Of a stretch of 64,000 nt of DNA, positions 1-9,267 are shown in pieces. Each line of letters starts with the position of its first letter. Position 1 is the stretch's first letter. The notes under the pieces were generated by a model. That model saw only the letters and a list, made by a program, of their open reading frames with translations, ran no database searches and was not told the DNA's origin. The stretch is from assembly GCF_014490745.1 (NCBI RefSeq), contig NZ_LZEU01000001.1, positions 992,001-1,056,000 of the forward strand. The letters run 5' to 3'. This stretch comes from Pseudomonas alcaligenes (lineage in GTDB: Bacteria > Pseudomonadota > Gammaproteobacteria > Pseudomonadales > Pseudomonadaceae). The translations under genes were made by a program, and so were the position numbers.

Positions 1-690
1 GGCGTCCAGGCTGCCGGTGAAGAATTCCTCGCCGCCGGCACGCACGGCGGCCAGGCGGGTCGGGGTGTCGACGTCGGCATGGCTGAAGAACAGCAGCGGC
101 AGCTTCTGCTCCAGGCCCTGCTGGGCCTCGCTGGCCAGTTCCAGGCCGCGGCCCGGGCCGGCGAAGTCAACTTCCATCAGGATCGCCGCCGGATGGCGCT
201 CGGCCATGGCCGCGCGGAAGGCATCGGCGCTGGTCAGGGCCTGGGCGTAGAGACCGAAGAATTCCAGCTGCTGGGCCAGGCGCTCGGCCCGCTCGAGATC
301 CTGCAGGGCCAGGTAGATCGGCTTGCGCAGCGGCGGCAGGAAGGTCTGCTCGAACTGGTCACCATGGCGCAGGCCGGTGCGCGACAGGCGCTGCATCAGC
401 AGGTTGAGCTCGGTGATCAGGTGGCTGGTGAGGCGCCCGCGGTTGTTCTCCACGGCTTCCAGGCAGTTGCCCACGGCGCGGGCCAGCTGCACATGCACTT
501 CCTGCTCGAAGCGTTCGGCATAGCGCAGCAGGCCGAGGTTGGCCTCGACCAGTTCGGCCATGATCACGCCATTCCACTCGCCCTGCTGCAGGCGCTGCCA
601 GACCTCCAGAACCTGGCGGGCCTGGTAGATCACGCGCTTGGCAAAGTGCTGCTTGAGGCGGTCGCGGCTGGGGTCTTCTGGCTCGATCAT
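1..690 (-). CDS. gcbA: GcbA-type response-regulator diguanylate cyclase, N-terminal part only
   Basis: The first 230 codons are present; the gene runs off the left edge before the expected GGDEF domain. It starts MIEPEDPSRDRLKQHF with a helical region of about 145 residues. A receiver-like segment follows from about residue 150, with an Asp in the stretch AILMEVDF. I assign it to GcbA, the diguanylate cyclase linked to attachment and dispersal in pseudomonads, from the N-terminal sequence and because DUF2333, Nudix, SUI1-like and speA genes follow in the order I recall for P. aeruginosa PA4843 to PA4839. It is divergent from the DUF2333 gene across a gap of about 250 bases. Catalysis cannot be judged because the cyclase domain is outside the window. 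Confidence 0.8.
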   Translation of the reverse strand, partial: MIEPEDPSRDRLKQHFAKRVIYQARQVLEVWQRLQQGEWNGVIMAELVEANLGLLRYAERFEQEVHVQLARAVGNCLEAVENNRGRLTSHLITELNLLMQRLSRTGLRHGDQFEQTFLPPLRKPIYLALQDLERAERLAQQLEFFGLYAQALTSADAFRAAMAERHPAAILMEVDFAGPGRGLELASEAQQGLEQKLPLLFFSHADVDTPTRLAAVRAGGEEFFTGSLDA

Positions 691-938
691 GGCTACAGTC
701 GTTCTCTGACCAGCCTAAAGGCTGGATGATGGCTCGATGCTACCACTGGAAGGGCTAAGTGCTATAACCATCGGTCAAATGACGTCAAATTTCCAGCATT
801 TGGCGGTTTTGCCCGCTTCTGCCAGCAGCATACTGGACTTGGGCGCTGCGTAGCGGATGCGCTTCACTTATAGTGCAAGCCAGCAACTCTCGGCCCTCTG
901 GGGGGTCGATACCGACGTATGCACTCAAGGACACTGCC

Positions 939-2009
939 ATGCTGGACTGGAAGAAACGCGCGGGCGAACTGCGCGACAACGTCGACGACTCGGTGGATGA
1001 CGTGCGCAGCTACTTCGGTGGCCTGTGGCTGAGCCGAACCCTGGGCACCCTGTTGGCCCTCTATCTGCTCGGTGCCATGGGCATCGGCTGGTTCTGGAGC
1101 CAGGAGCCCGAGCTGTTCCCGGTGCAGCAGAATGCCCAGGCCGCGGCCGAGAAGGCCCAGCGCAAACTGGTCAGCGGCTACACCACGGTGGAAACCCTGA
1201 AGCAGATTTCCAGCACCCTGCTGAACAAGCCAGGCGGCTACCTCTCCAACGACCTGGCGCCGCCCGGCCTGTGGCTGGACAACATGCCGAGCTGGGAGTA
1301 CGGCGTGCTGGTGCAGGTGCGCGACCTGTCCCGCGCCCTGCGCAAGGACTTCGCCCGCTCGCAATCGCAGTCCACCGAAGACCCGGATCTGGCCAAGGCC
1401 GAGCCACGCTTCAACTTCGACAACAAGAGCTGGGCCTTGCCGGCTTCGGAAAGCGAATACGCCGAGGGCATCCACTCGCTGGATCGCTACCTGGCCCGCC
1501 TGGCCGACCCGGGCCAGCCGAATGCGCAGTTCTATGCCCGCGCCGACAACCTCAACAACTGGCTGGGTGATGTCGCCACCCGTCTCGGCTCGCTGTCCCA
1601 GCGGCTGTCCGCCAGTGTCGGCCGGGTACGCCTGAATACCGATCTGCAGCATGACCAGGTGGTGCCGGAGGGCGAAGTGGTGCCGGTGCGCGAGGAGGAG
1701 GTGAAGACTCCCTGGCTGCAGATCGACAACGTGTTCTACGAGGCCCGTGGCCAGGCCTGGGCGCTGTCGCACATGCTGCGTGCCATCGAGGTGGACTTCG
1801 CCGACGTGCTGGCGAAGAAGAACGCCACCGTCAGCGTGCGGCAGATCATCCGCGAGCTGGAGGCGGCCCAGGAGCCGCTGTGGAGCCCGATGGTGCTCAA
1901 CGGCAGCGGCTACGGTGTACTGGCCAACCACTCGCTGGTGATGGCCAACTACATCTCCCGCGCCAACGCCGCGATCATCGACCTGCGCACCCTGCTGAGC
2001 CAGGGCTGA
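939..2009 (+). CDS. DUF2333 family protein with one N-terminal membrane anchor
   Basis: The product is 356 residues and has no known function. It begins MLDWKKRAGELRDNVDDSV. One hydrophobic segment at about residues 35-55 (LGTLLALYLLGAMGIGWFW) should anchor it in the inner membrane, leaving a mostly soluble C-terminal region. An upstream in-frame ATG at 873 is open, but the start at 939 has a good AAGGA ribosome site and gives the expected N-terminus. The Nudix gene begins three bases after its stop, so the two are probably co-transcribed. The family is conserved at this location in pseudomonads next to gcbA and speA. No catalytic motif is visible. Confidence 0.85.
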   Translation: MLDWKKRAGELRDNVDDSVDDVRSYFGGLWLSRTLGTLLALYLLGAMGIGWFWSQEPELFPVQQNAQAAAEKAQRKLVSGYTTVETLKQISSTLLNKPGGYLSNDLAPPGLWLDNMPSWEYGVLVQVRDLSRALRKDFARSQSQSTEDPDLAKAEPRFNFDNKSWALPASESEYAEGIHSLDRYLARLADPGQPNAQFYARADNLNNWLGDVATRLGSLSQRLSASVGRVRLNTDLQHDQVVPEGEVVPVREEEVKTPWLQIDNVFYEARGQAWALSHMLRAIEVDFADVLAKKNATVSVRQIIRELEAAQEPLWSPMVLNGSGYGVLANHSLVMANYISRANAAIIDLRTLLSQG

Positions 2010-2012
2010 GGC

Positions 2013-2549
2013 ATGCCGGTCGTGCCTGACGAGGCGGCCCACCGCGCCGCCTCGGATGCCGAGCGCATCGCCTGGGTCGACGAGCACGACCAGTTGCTCG
2101 GCGGCCTGCCGCGCGCCGAGCTGCGCGAGCGCGGGCTGATCGGCCGCGGTACCTTCATCCTGCTGTTCAACTCCCGTGGCGAGCTGTGCGTGCACCGGCG
2201 CACCCTGAGCAAGGCCATCTACCCCGGCTACTGGGACGTGGCGGCCGGCGGCATGGTCGACGAGGGCGAGAGCTACGCCGCCTGCGCCGCCCGCGAGCTG
2301 GGCGAAGAGCTGGGCATAACCGGGGTGACGCTGCGCGAGCATGGGCGCTTCTTCTTTGACCGGCCGGGCAACCGCCTGTGGTGCGCAGTGTTTTCGGCAG
2401 TGTCGGATGCGCCGCTGGTGCTGCAGCCCGAGGAAGTGCTGGAAGCGCGTTTCCTGCCACTCGATCAGGTGCCCGGCGAGGTTGCCGGCAAGCCGTTCTG
2501 TCCCGACTCGCTGGAGGCCTTGCGCCTTTACCAGGCGGCGCAGGGCTAA
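2013..2549 (+). CDS. Nudix hydrolase
   Basis: This is a 178-residue Nudix enzyme that should cleave a nucleoside diphosphate linked to another moiety, using Mg2+. The Nudix box is complete at about residues 75-98: GGMVDEGES, then REL, then GEELGI, matching GX5EX7REUXEEXGU. The N-terminal part (VDEHDQLLGGLPRAELRERG) and the HRRTLSKAIYPGYWD segment resemble the YfcD/isopentenyl-diphosphate-isomerase-like branch. The substrate cannot be deduced. It sits three bases behind the DUF2333 gene, which suggests an operon. Confidence 0.9.
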   Translation: MPVVPDEAAHRAASDAERIAWVDEHDQLLGGLPRAELRERGLIGRGTFILLFNSRGELCVHRRTLSKAIYPGYWDVAAGGMVDEGESYAACAARELGEELGITGVTLREHGRFFFDRPGNRLWCAVFSAVSDAPLVLQPEEVLEARFLPLDQVPGEVAGKPFCPDSLEALRLYQAAQG

Positions 2550-2822
2550 CCCCTCTCCCGCAGGGATAGGGGGGCTGGAACCCGCGCCGGGCGCGGTTTT
2601 GTGCAGTATTCCCGTGCGTCTTGTGCATGATGCCGCACGAGGTCGCCAATCCATCGGTCAATGGCGCAATTTCGTTCTTAGCAGCGGGCTTTTTTGCCTA
2701 TACACTGCGCCACCTCCAATGCCAGGCTCCCCCGCCTGGCTGCGCTGCCCCTGCCTGAGTGGGGCTTCGCGGTCGGCACCCTGCCGGCCAGTCGCTGTCC
2801 TGACCCCTACGAGGAAAAGCCG

Positions 2823-3194
2823 GTGGTCAAGAAAGCTGCTTCGTTTGCCGCCCTGGGCGGACTCGTCTATTCCACCGACGCCGGTCGGCATTGCCCCGAC
2901 TGCAGTCAGCCGGTGGACGCCTGCATCTGCAAGAAATCGGTGATTCCCGCCGGCGACGGCATCGCCCGTGTGCGCCGGGAAACCAAGGGCCGTGGCGGCA
3001 AGACCGTCACCACGGTGACCGGCGTGCCGCTGGCCGAAGCCGAGCTGAAGGAGCTGGCCAGCGCGCTGAAGAAACGCTGCGGCTGCGGTGGCGGTTTCAA
3101 GGACGGCGTCATCGAGATCCAGGGCGACATGGTCGACCTGCTCCTCGAAGAACTGGGCAAACGCGGCTTCAAGGCCAAGAAGTCCGGCGGCTGA
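2823..3194 (+). CDS. SUI1/YciH-like translation initiation factor
   Basis: This 123-residue protein has a short N-terminal zinc-ribbon-like segment, with cysteines in CPDC and CICK at about residues 24-37. A SUI1/eIF1-like domain follows from about residue 50 (GRGGKTVTTVTGVPL ... KRCGCGGGFKDGVIEIQGD). Bacterial YciH proteins are thought to affect start-site fidelity on the 30S subunit. The best start is a GTG at 2823, because GAGGA lies about ten bases upstream and the N-terminus MVKKAASFAALGG is typical. About 270 bases without a gene precede it; they contain a GC-rich hairpin near 2578-2597 and a plausible -10 (TATACT-like) near 2700. It lies just upstream of speA. Confidence 0.88.
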   Translation: MVKKAASFAALGGLVYSTDAGRHCPDCSQPVDACICKKSVIPAGDGIARVRRETKGRGGKTVTTVTGVPLAEAELKELASALKKRCGCGGGFKDGVIEIQGDMVDLLLEELGKRGFKAKKSGG

Positions 3195-3343
3195 CCGGGC
3201 TTTTCCTAAACTTCTGCACAGGCTCGTGGGTCAATCCCAGGGGCAGGCTGTCGGCTTGTCGCAAGTCGGCGCCAGCAATCGTCATTTATCCGCTCTAACC
3301 TGTCGCCGCCGGTGACAGTTTGACTCGCAACAGGGAGACCTCG

Positions 3344-5257
3344 ATGGCCGCACGACGTACACGCAAAGATGACGGTAGCCAATGGACAGTGGCCGATAGC
3401 CGCAGCGTCTATGGCATTCGCCACTGGGGCGCCGGTTACTTCGCGATCAACGACGCCGGCCGCGTCGAAGTCCGGCCGAACGGCCCGGACAGCACGCCGA
3501 TCGACCTCTACGCGCAGCTCGACGGTCTGCGCGAAAGCGGCCTGTCGCTGCCGCTGCTGGTGCGCTTCCCCGGCATCCTGCAGGATCGCGTGCGCCAGCT
3601 GACCGGCGCGTTCGACGCCAACATCGCGCGCCTGGACTACCAGAGCAAATACACCGCCCTGTACCCGATCAAGGTCAACCAGCAGGAAGCGGTGGTGGAA
3701 AGCATCATCGCCACGCAGAACGTCTCCATCGGTCTGGAAGCCGGCTCCAAGCCCGAGCTGCTGGCCGTGCTGGCGCTGGCGCCCAAGGGCGGCACCATCG
3801 TCTGCAACGGCTACAAGGATCGCGAGTTCATCCGCCTGGCGCTGATGGGGCAGAAGCTCGGTCACAACGTGTTCATCGTCATCGAGAAAGAGTCCGAGGT
3901 GCAGTTCGTCATCGACGAGGCGGCCGAGCTCAAGGTGGTGCCGCAGGTCGGCCTGCGCGTGCGCCTGTCGTCGCTGGCGTCCTCCAAGTGGGCCGACACC
4001 GGTGGCGAGAAGTCCAAGTTCGGCCTGTCCGCCGCGCAGTTGCTGTCGGTGGTCGAGCGCTTCCGCGCGGCCAAGCTGGATCAGGGCATCCGCCTGCTGC
4101 ACTTCCACATGGGCTCGCAGATCGCCAACCTGGCCGACTACCAGCACGGCTTCAAGGAAGCCATCCGCTACTACGGTGAGCTGCGTGCCCTCGGCCTGCC
4201 GGTCGATCACGTCGATGTCGGCGGCGGTCTGGGCGTGGACTACGACGGCACCCACTCGCGCAATGCCAGCTCGATCAACTACGACATGGACGACTACGCC
4301 GGCGTGGTGGTCGGCATGCTCAAGGAGTTCTGCGACGCCCAGGGCCTGCCGCATCCGCACATCTTCTCCGAGAGCGGCCGTTCGCTGACCGCGCACCACG
4401 CGGTGCTGATCGTGCAGGTCACCGACGTCGAGAAGCACAACGACGAGGTGCCGCTGATCGAGGACAAGGCCAGCCTGCCGGAAACTGTGCAGTGGCTGGT
4501 CGACCTGCTCGGCCCCACCGATATCGAGATGGTTACCGAGACCTACTGGCGCGCCACCCACTACATGAGCGACGTGGCCGCGCAGTACGCCGACGGCAAA
4601 CTGAGCCTGACCGAGAAGGCCCTGGCCGAGCAGTGTTACTTCGCCGTGTGCCGGCGCCTGCACAACTCGCTGAAGGCCCGTCAGCGTTCGCACCGCCAGG
4701 TGCTCGACGAGCTCAACGACAAGCTGGCCGACAAGTACATCTGCAACTTCTCGGTGTTCCAGAGCCTGCCGGACACCTGGGCCATCGGCCAGATCCTGCC
4801 GATCCTGCCGCTGCACCGCCTCGACGAGGAGCCGCTGCGCCGCGCCGTGCTGCAGGATCTGACCTGCGACTCGGACGGCAAGATCAACCAGTACGTCGAC
4901 GAGCAGTCGATCGAGACCAGCCTGCCGGTGCACGAAGTGCGCGAAGGCGAGGACTACCTGCTGGGCGTGTTCCTGGTCGGTGCCTACCAGGAGATTCTCG
5001 GCGACATGCACAACCTGTTCGGTGACACCGACTCGGTGAACATCTACCAGAACGCCGACGGCAGCGTGTACCACGCCGGCATCGAGACCCACGACACCAT
5101 CGAGGACATGCTGCGCTACGTGCACCTGTCGCCCGAGGAGCTGATGACCTACTACCGCGACAAGGTGGCCGGGGCCAAGCTCAGTGCCCGCGAGCGTACT
5201 CAATACCTGGATGCGCTGCGTCTGGGCCTGACCCGCTCCTCGTACCTGGCGTCCTGA
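3344..5257 (+). CDS. speA: Biosynthetic arginine decarboxylase
   Basis: SpeA decarboxylates arginine to agmatine with pyridoxal phosphate, opening the route to putrescine and spermidine. The 637-residue product matches the family size. The alanine-racemase-like barrel carries the PLP lysine in YPIKVNQ (K110). The segments [20 protein letters not shown] and ESGRS are conserved PLP and substrate contacts, and the C-terminal domain follows. An ATG 24 bases further upstream is in frame, but the start at 3344 follows GGGAG and gives the usual [18 protein letters not shown]-like inverted repeat follows the stop directly. The gene links to the polyamine theme later in the window (bau genes, gamma-glutamyl hydrolases). 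Confidence 0.97.
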   Translation: MAARRTRKDDGSQWTVADSRSVYGIRHWGAGYFAINDAGRVEVRPNGPDSTPIDLYAQLDGLRESGLSLPLLVRFPGILQDRVRQLTGAFDANIARLDYQSKYTALYPIKVNQQEAVVESIIATQNVSIGLEAGSKPELLAVLALAPKGGTIVCNGYKDREFIRLALMGQKLGHNVFIVIEKESEVQFVIDEAAELKVVPQVGLRVRLSSLASSKWADTGGEKSKFGLSAAQLLSVVERFRAAKLDQGIRLLHFHMGSQIANLADYQHGFKEAIRYYGELRALGLPVDHVDVGGGLGVDYDGTHSRNASSINYDMDDYAGVVVGMLKEFCDAQGLPHPHIFSESGRSLTAHHAVLIVQVTDVEKHNDEVPLIEDKASLPETVQWLVDLLGPTDIEMVTETYWRATHYMSDVAAQYADGKLSLTEKALAEQCYFAVCRRLHNSLKARQRSHRQVLDELNDKLADKYICNFSVFQSLPDTWAIGQILPILPLHRLDEEPLRRAVLQDLTCDSDGKINQYVDEQSIETSLPVHEVREGEDYLLGVFLVGAYQEILGDMHNLFGDTDSVNIYQNADGSVYHAGIETHDTIEDMLRYVHLSPEELMTYYRDKVAGAKLSARERTQYLDALRLGLTRSSYLAS

Positions 5258-5260
5258 GCC

Positions 5261-5310
5261 GTAGGGCGGGAGCAACCCGCGAGTTGGCTGGCGCGGGTTT
5301 CACCCGCCCT
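5261..5310. repeat. REP-type inverted repeat after speA
   Basis: Two arms, GTAGGGCGGGAGCAACCCGC and CGCGGGTTTCACCCGCCCT, face each other immediately after the speA stop. The same GTAGGGCGGGTG-type unit recurs at 22053, 52717 and 60329, always between genes. It probably acts as an mRNA-stabilising or transcription-attenuating hairpin. The rest of the gap (5311-5572) shows no gene; a second short GC-rich arm (CCCGCCTTCGCGGGGATGA) lies near 5409. Confidence 0.85.
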
Positions 5311-5572
5311 TTCGCTGATTAGTGCCTGGCCTACCGCGTACTTGCCAGCACTGGATGATTCCCCTTCGGGCCAGCGCAAGCGCTGTTCAGCGATGGAGCT
5401 GCTGTCCCGCCTTCGCGGGGATGACGGTATAAAAAAGTTCGAGCTGAGGGTACAACAAACTATCAGCCCGTATGGCTCCAGTGTCCTGTCGTTTGGCCTT
5501 ACTTATCACCTTGTCATGGGAATCCAGGGGGCAGGCTGACGATTGAGCTCAAGCACTTCCGATCCAGACATC

Positions 5573-5614
5573 GCGCATAAAAAAGCCCGGCATTGGCCGG
5601 GCTTTTTTATGCGC
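5573..5614. terminator. Bidirectional rho-independent terminator
   Basis: A perfect 19-base-pair palindrome with a four-base loop (ATTG) carries an A-run on one arm and a T-run on the other, so it can terminate on either strand. It lies just beyond the stop of the DUF2214 gene on the minus strand and faces speA read-through on the plus strand. Confidence 0.95.
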
Positions 5615-5619
5615 GCAGA

Positions 5620-6078
5620 TTACTCGCCGAACATGCCGACGCCGCGGGCCATCAGGCTGGCGAGGACGGGCAGGCAGACCAGCAGCAACAGCTGCAAGCG
5701 AATCACCAGGATAGTGCGCCTGGCCGTGGCCGGGCTGATCTGCGGCACCTTGCCGGCCAGCAGGTCGTTGCGCCAGCCGAAGAAGGTCAGGGTGGGGATG
5801 ATCGACAGCAGGCCGATCAGGATGAACAGGCTGACCTTGGCGAGAAACACCCAGTTGTGCAGGTAGTAGTCCAGGCCCTTGCCGAACCACAGCACCCGGG
5901 CGGCGCCGGTAAACAGCACCAGGCCGGCGCTGGCGCCGTAGGCCATGTCGATACGCAACAGGCTGCGGGCGCGCTCAAGCTCCATGACCGGCTTGAACAG
6001 CACGTGCTCGCTGGTGAGCAGGGCGAACAGGACGAAGATCGACAGATAGTGCAGGCTGGCGGCGATGGCGTCGGCCAT
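5620..6078 (-). CDS. DUF2214 family four-helix membrane protein
   Basis: A 152-residue integral membrane protein of unknown function. Four hydrophobic segments can be seen at about residues 5-25, 45-65, 80-100 and 125-145. The stretch HYLSIFVLFALLTSEHVLFK and the conserved WFGKG are characteristic of DUF2214. The start at 6078 follows AAGGAG; a longer in-frame ATG at 6165 has no such site and would overlap the GAF-GGDEF gene. The preceding gene on the minus strand ends 13 bases upstream, so the genes from 8487 to 5620 probably form one operon. Confidence 0.85.
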   Translation of the reverse strand: MADAIAASLHYLSIFVLFALLTSEHVLFKPVMELERARSLLRIDMAYGASAGLVLFTGAARVLWFGKGLDYYLHNWVFLAKVSLFILIGLLSIIPTLTFFGWRNDLLAGKVPQISPATARRTILVIRLQLLLLVCLPVLASLMARGVGMFGE

Positions 6079-6091
6079 TGGTGGCTCCTTG

Positions 6092-7129
6092 TCAGGGGTG
6101 TCCATTGTGGTGAATGCAGCGATTACGTCCCGACTGCTTGGCGCGGTACAGGGCCTGGTCGGCACGCTCCAGCAGGTCGGCCTGGCTCTCGCCGGACTCG
6201 GCCAGTGCGGTGCCGATACTGGTGCTGACGCTGTGGGTCTGTTTGCCGACCTTCATCGGCTCGCTGCCAATAGCCAGGCGTATGCGTTCGGCGATATGGC
6301 CCAGCTCCTCGGCATCATGAACCGCGGTCAGGGCGACGAACTCCTCGCCACCCAGGCGCACCAGCAGATCGTCCGGGCGCAGTGCCGCGCTCATGCGTCG
6401 GGCGCTTTCCCACAGGATCTGGTCGCCGCCGGCGTGGCCGAACTGATCGTTGACCTGCTTGAAGTGATCGAGGTCGCTGTAGATGGCCCCCAGGCGCAGG
6501 CCGTTGTCGCGGGCGTTGCCGAGTTCGCGGGCGAAGAATTGGTTGAGCGCCGCGCGGTTCCATAACTGGGTCAGCGGGTCGATCAGTGCCTTGCGCTGTT
6601 CGCGATCCACCGCCTGGCGCAGGCGCTGGGTCTGCTGGCTCATGCTGCGCAGCTGCAGATAGCCTTCGACCAGGATGCCGAGGTCACGTAGATGAAAGCG
6701 CTCCTGCTGGTTCAGCGTGCGAGGCTGCGGATCGAGTATGCACAGGGTACCGATCGGCTGGCTGTCGCGGCTGTACAGCGGCTGGCCGGCGTAGAAACGG
6801 ATGAAGGGCGCGCCGGTGACCAGCGGGTTGTCGGCGAAGCGCGGGTCGTTCAGTGCGTTCTCCACCACCAGCGGGCTACGTGCCGCCACGGCATGGGCAC
6901 AGAAGGACACATCGCGGCCGGTCTCCGAGGCGTCCAGGCCGATGCGTGCCTTGAACCACTGGCGGTCGTGATCGATCAGGCTGATCAGCACGGTTTCCAC
7001 CTGGAACAGTTCGCGGGTCAGGCGTACCAGGGTGTCGAGGTAGTGCTCGGCCGGGGTGTCGAGCAGATCGAGCTCGTCCAGTGCCTGCTGGCGGCTGGGT
7101 TCGTCGGATGGGCAGGGCGGGCTGAGCAT
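6092..7129 (-). CDS. GAF-GGDEF diguanylate cyclase
   Basis: A soluble 345-residue protein predicted to make cyclic-di-GMP. An N-terminal GAF domain occupies about residues 25-160 (ETVLISLIDHDRQWFKARIGL, SFCAHAVA, FYAGQPL, GTLCILD). A short helix follows, then a GGDEF domain at about residues 185-340. The active-site loop is RLGGEEFVAL (G260-F264), an accepted active variant. GAF domains with the DRQWFKA and SFCAHA signature are common in bacterial sensor cyclases; the ligand is unknown. The MATE gene lies 11 bases upstream and the DUF2214 gene 13 bases downstream, suggesting one transcript. Confidence 0.93.
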   Translation of the reverse strand: MLSPPCPSDEPSRQQALDELDLLDTPAEHYLDTLVRLTRELFQVETVLISLIDHDRQWFKARIGLDASETGRDVSFCAHAVAARSPLVVENALNDPRFADNPLVTGAPFIRFYAGQPLYSRDSQPIGTLCILDPQPRTLNQQERFHLRDLGILVEGYLQLRSMSQQTQRLRQAVDREQRKALIDPLTQLWNRAALNQFFARELGNARDNGLRLGAIYSDLDHFKQVNDQFGHAGGDQILWESARRMSAALRPDDLLVRLGGEEFVALTAVHDAEELGHIAERIRLAIGSEPMKVGKQTHSVSTSIGTALAESGESQADLLERADQALYRAKQSGRNRCIHHNGHP

Positions 7130-7140
7130 GTCCGTCTCCG

Positions 7141-8487
7141 TCAGGGGTGGTCGGCGATCCACGCATCCCGGCGCTGCAGGCGCCAGGCAATGAGCGCCAG
7201 GCTGGTTCCGCGTAACAGCATAAAGCATAGAAAAGATAGCCACAGGCCGTGGTTGCCGAGGCCGCGCAGCAACCAGGCCAGCGGCAGGGCCAGGGCCACG
7301 CTGGCGAGCATGGCGTTGCGCATCTCGCGGGCGCGGGTGGCGCCGATGAACAGGCCGTCGAACAGGTAGCTCCACACCGCGATCAGCGGCAGCACGGCGA
7401 GGTAGGGCAGGTACACATAGGCCACTGCGCGCACCGCGGCGATATCGCTCTGCAGGTCGACGAACAGCCGGCCGCCGAGCAGGAACAGCAGGGCGAACAG
7501 CAGGCTGCCGAGCAGCGACCAGCCGCCGGCGACCACCAGCGAGCGCTGCAGGGTGAGGCGGTCGCGAGCACCGATGGCATGGCCGCACAGGGCCTCCACT
7601 GCATGGGCCAGGCCGTCGAGGGCGAAGGCAGCGAGCAGCAGGCCGTTGAGCAGCAGGGCGTTGGCCGCCACCGTGGCATCGCCCAGGCGGGTGCCCTGCA
7701 CGGTGATGAGGAAGAACACCAGATGCAGGGCCAGGGTGCGCAGGAGAATGTCGCGGTTGACCGCCAGCAGGGCGATCCAGTTGCGCCAGCGGCCCAGCAA
7801 CGCCAGCGGCAGTTGTCCGGGATGACGGCGCAGGGCACGTGCCACCAGCGCCAGGCCGAGCAGGGCGCCGCACCATTCGGCGAGCACCGAGGCGCGCGCC
7901 GAGCCGAGCACGCCCCAGTCCAGACCGAGAACGAACCACAGGTTGAGCAGCACGTTGAGCAGGTTGGTGGTCAGCAGCACCGCCAGGGCGCCGCGGGCAC
8001 TCTGCGTACCCAGCAGCCAGCCGACCAGGGCCGAGCCGGCCAGGGTCGCCGGCAGGCCGAACAGGCGAGTGTGAAAGAACGCCCGGGCCTGCTCATCGAG
8101 CTCGGCCGAGGGCTGCATCAGGCCCAGGGCCAGGCCGCTCAGGGGTACCGCCAGCAGGCCGATCAGGATGGCCAGGGCGGCGGCCAGCAGCAGGCTCTGC
8201 AGCAGTACCAGGCGCAGCGCACTGCCATCGCCGCGGCCGTGGGCCTGGGCGGTGAAGCCGGTGGCGCTCATGCGCAGGATGCCGAAAACCCCCACCAGCA
8301 TGGCGTACAGGCTGCTGCCGACGGCCACCGCGCCGAGCTGGTGGGCATGCGGCAGGTGACCGATCACCGCGCTGTCGACCAGCGCCACCAGCGGTACCGA
8401 GAGGTTGGAGAAGATCATCGGCACGGCCAGCGCCCAGACCCGTTGGTGGGTCGGCGCATGGCGCCAGGCGGCGAGCAGGGCGGACAT
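7141..8487 (-). CDS. MATE family efflux transporter, DinF-like
   Basis: A 448-residue inner-membrane antiporter of the multidrug and toxin extrusion superfamily, with about twelve hydrophobic helices. Typical features are the N-terminal PMIFSNLSVPLVALVDSAVIG and the DinF-type GVFGILRMSATGFTAQAHGRGD loop. The start at 8487 follows GAGGA with a six-base gap; two upstream in-frame starts are poorly placed. It heads the likely operon MATE, GAF-GGDEF, DUF2214. Substrate unknown; cation-coupled export is expected from the family. Confidence 0.9.
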   Translation of the reverse strand: MSALLAAWRHAPTHQRVWALAVPMIFSNLSVPLVALVDSAVIGHLPHAHQLGAVAVGSSLYAMLVGVFGILRMSATGFTAQAHGRGDGSALRLVLLQSLLLAAALAILIGLLAVPLSGLALGLMQPSAELDEQARAFFHTRLFGLPATLAGSALVGWLLGTQSARGALAVLLTTNLLNVLLNLWFVLGLDWGVLGSARASVLAEWCGALLGLALVARALRRHPGQLPLALLGRWRNWIALLAVNRDILLRTLALHLVFFLITVQGTRLGDATVAANALLLNGLLLAAFALDGLAHAVEALCGHAIGARDRLTLQRSLVVAGGWSLLGSLLFALLFLLGGRLFVDLQSDIAAVRAVAYVYLPYLAVLPLIAVWSYLFDGLFIGATRAREMRNAMLASVALALPLAWLLRGLGNHGLWLSFLCFMLLRGTSLALIAWRLQRRDAWIADHP

Positions 8488-8650
8488 GGGCATCCTCGGC
8501 AAAAGTCCGATTATAGGCACCTCGGCATAGTGCCAGGCCATCTAACGGCAGGCGCTGCATAGCAGCAACTGTAAAGCCGGCGCCAGGGGGCCGGGGCTAG
8601 ACTGAGAATGAGCTAGGTGCCGCAGCAGGTCGCGGCCGAGGAGGTGGATC

Positions 8651-9115
8651 ATGCGCATGGCTGAAACCGTGGCCCGGAGTCTGCAACGGGCCGACTGTCA
8701 CTACGATCTGGTCGAGCACGATCATTCGGCGACCAGCCTGGAATCGGCGCGCAAGGCCCGTATCCCGGCCGAGCGCATGGCCAAGTCGGTGGTGCTCGAT
8801 GATCGCCGCGGCCATTACCTGATGGCCGTGCTGCCGGCCAACCGCCAGCTTGACCTGGACAAGGTGCACAAGGGCCCCTGGCGTTGGCAGCTGACCCGTG
8901 AGCAGAGCCTCGGTGGCCTGTTCAAGGACTGCGAGCGCGGCGCCATTCCCGCCATCGGTGAGGCTTATGGCATGGGCATGCTGATCGACCCGGCGCTGAC
9001 CCGCCAGGCCGATATCTACCTGGAGGCCGGCGACCACGAGAGCCTGATCCGCATGCCGGTGGAGGAGTTCTTCAAGCTGGCGCCCAATGCGCAGCTGTGC
9101 GAGTTGAGCCGCTAG
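8651..9115 (+). CDS. YbaK/EbsC-type aminoacyl-tRNA deacylase
   Basis: A 154-residue single-domain protein of the YbaK/ProX family, whose members hydrolyse mischarged aminoacyl-tRNA in trans. Visible family features are KSVVLDD at about residues 45-50, the hydrophobic YLMAVLPANRQLDL stretch, and GAIPAIGEAYGM near residue 100. An AGGAGG site lies just before the ATG at 8651. The specific amino acid edited cannot be read from the sequence. It stands alone between minus-strand genes. Confidence 0.88.
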   Translation: MRMAETVARSLQRADCHYDLVEHDHSATSLESARKARIPAERMAKSVVLDDRRGHYLMAVLPANRQLDLDKVHKGPWRWQLTREQSLGGLFKDCERGAIPAIGEAYGMGMLIDPALTRQADIYLEAGDHESLIRMPVEEFFKLAPNAQLCELSR

Positions 9116-9127
9116 CGGGGGCCGTTC

Positions 9128-9267
9128 AGAACCTGCTCAAAGGCTCGCGAGCTAGAGCCAGGCTAGGAAAAAACAGGCGAGGGTGCGGAGTTTTCTCGTG
9201 GTAAATGAGCAGCCCGAGCCTGTTTTTAACGACGCATGGCCGACGCGCAGCAGACTTTGAAGGTTCT
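9128..9267. repeat. MITE-like element with terminal inverted repeats
   Basis: A 140-base non-coding segment is bounded by near-perfect inverted ends: AGAACCTGCTCAAAG at 9128-9142 and CTTTGAAGGTTCT at 9255-9267. A second, internal inverted pair (AAAAACAGG / CCTGTTTTT) lies near 9170 and 9222, so the whole unit can fold on itself. The right end touches the TGA of the neighbouring 97-codon gene. It contains no open frame. The pattern resembles short intergenic repeats I recall in other pseudomonads. Confidence 0.65.

Noticed and set aside
864..2654. A 596-codon minus-strand frame opposite DUF2333 and Nudix
   Set aside because: The plus-strand genes have good ribosome sites and a perfect Nudix box; the antisense frame has no recognisable domain.
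3206..5275. A 689-codon minus-strand frame opposite speA
   Set aside because: speA is unmistakable on the plus strand; the antisense frame is Gln/His/Val-rich without motifs.
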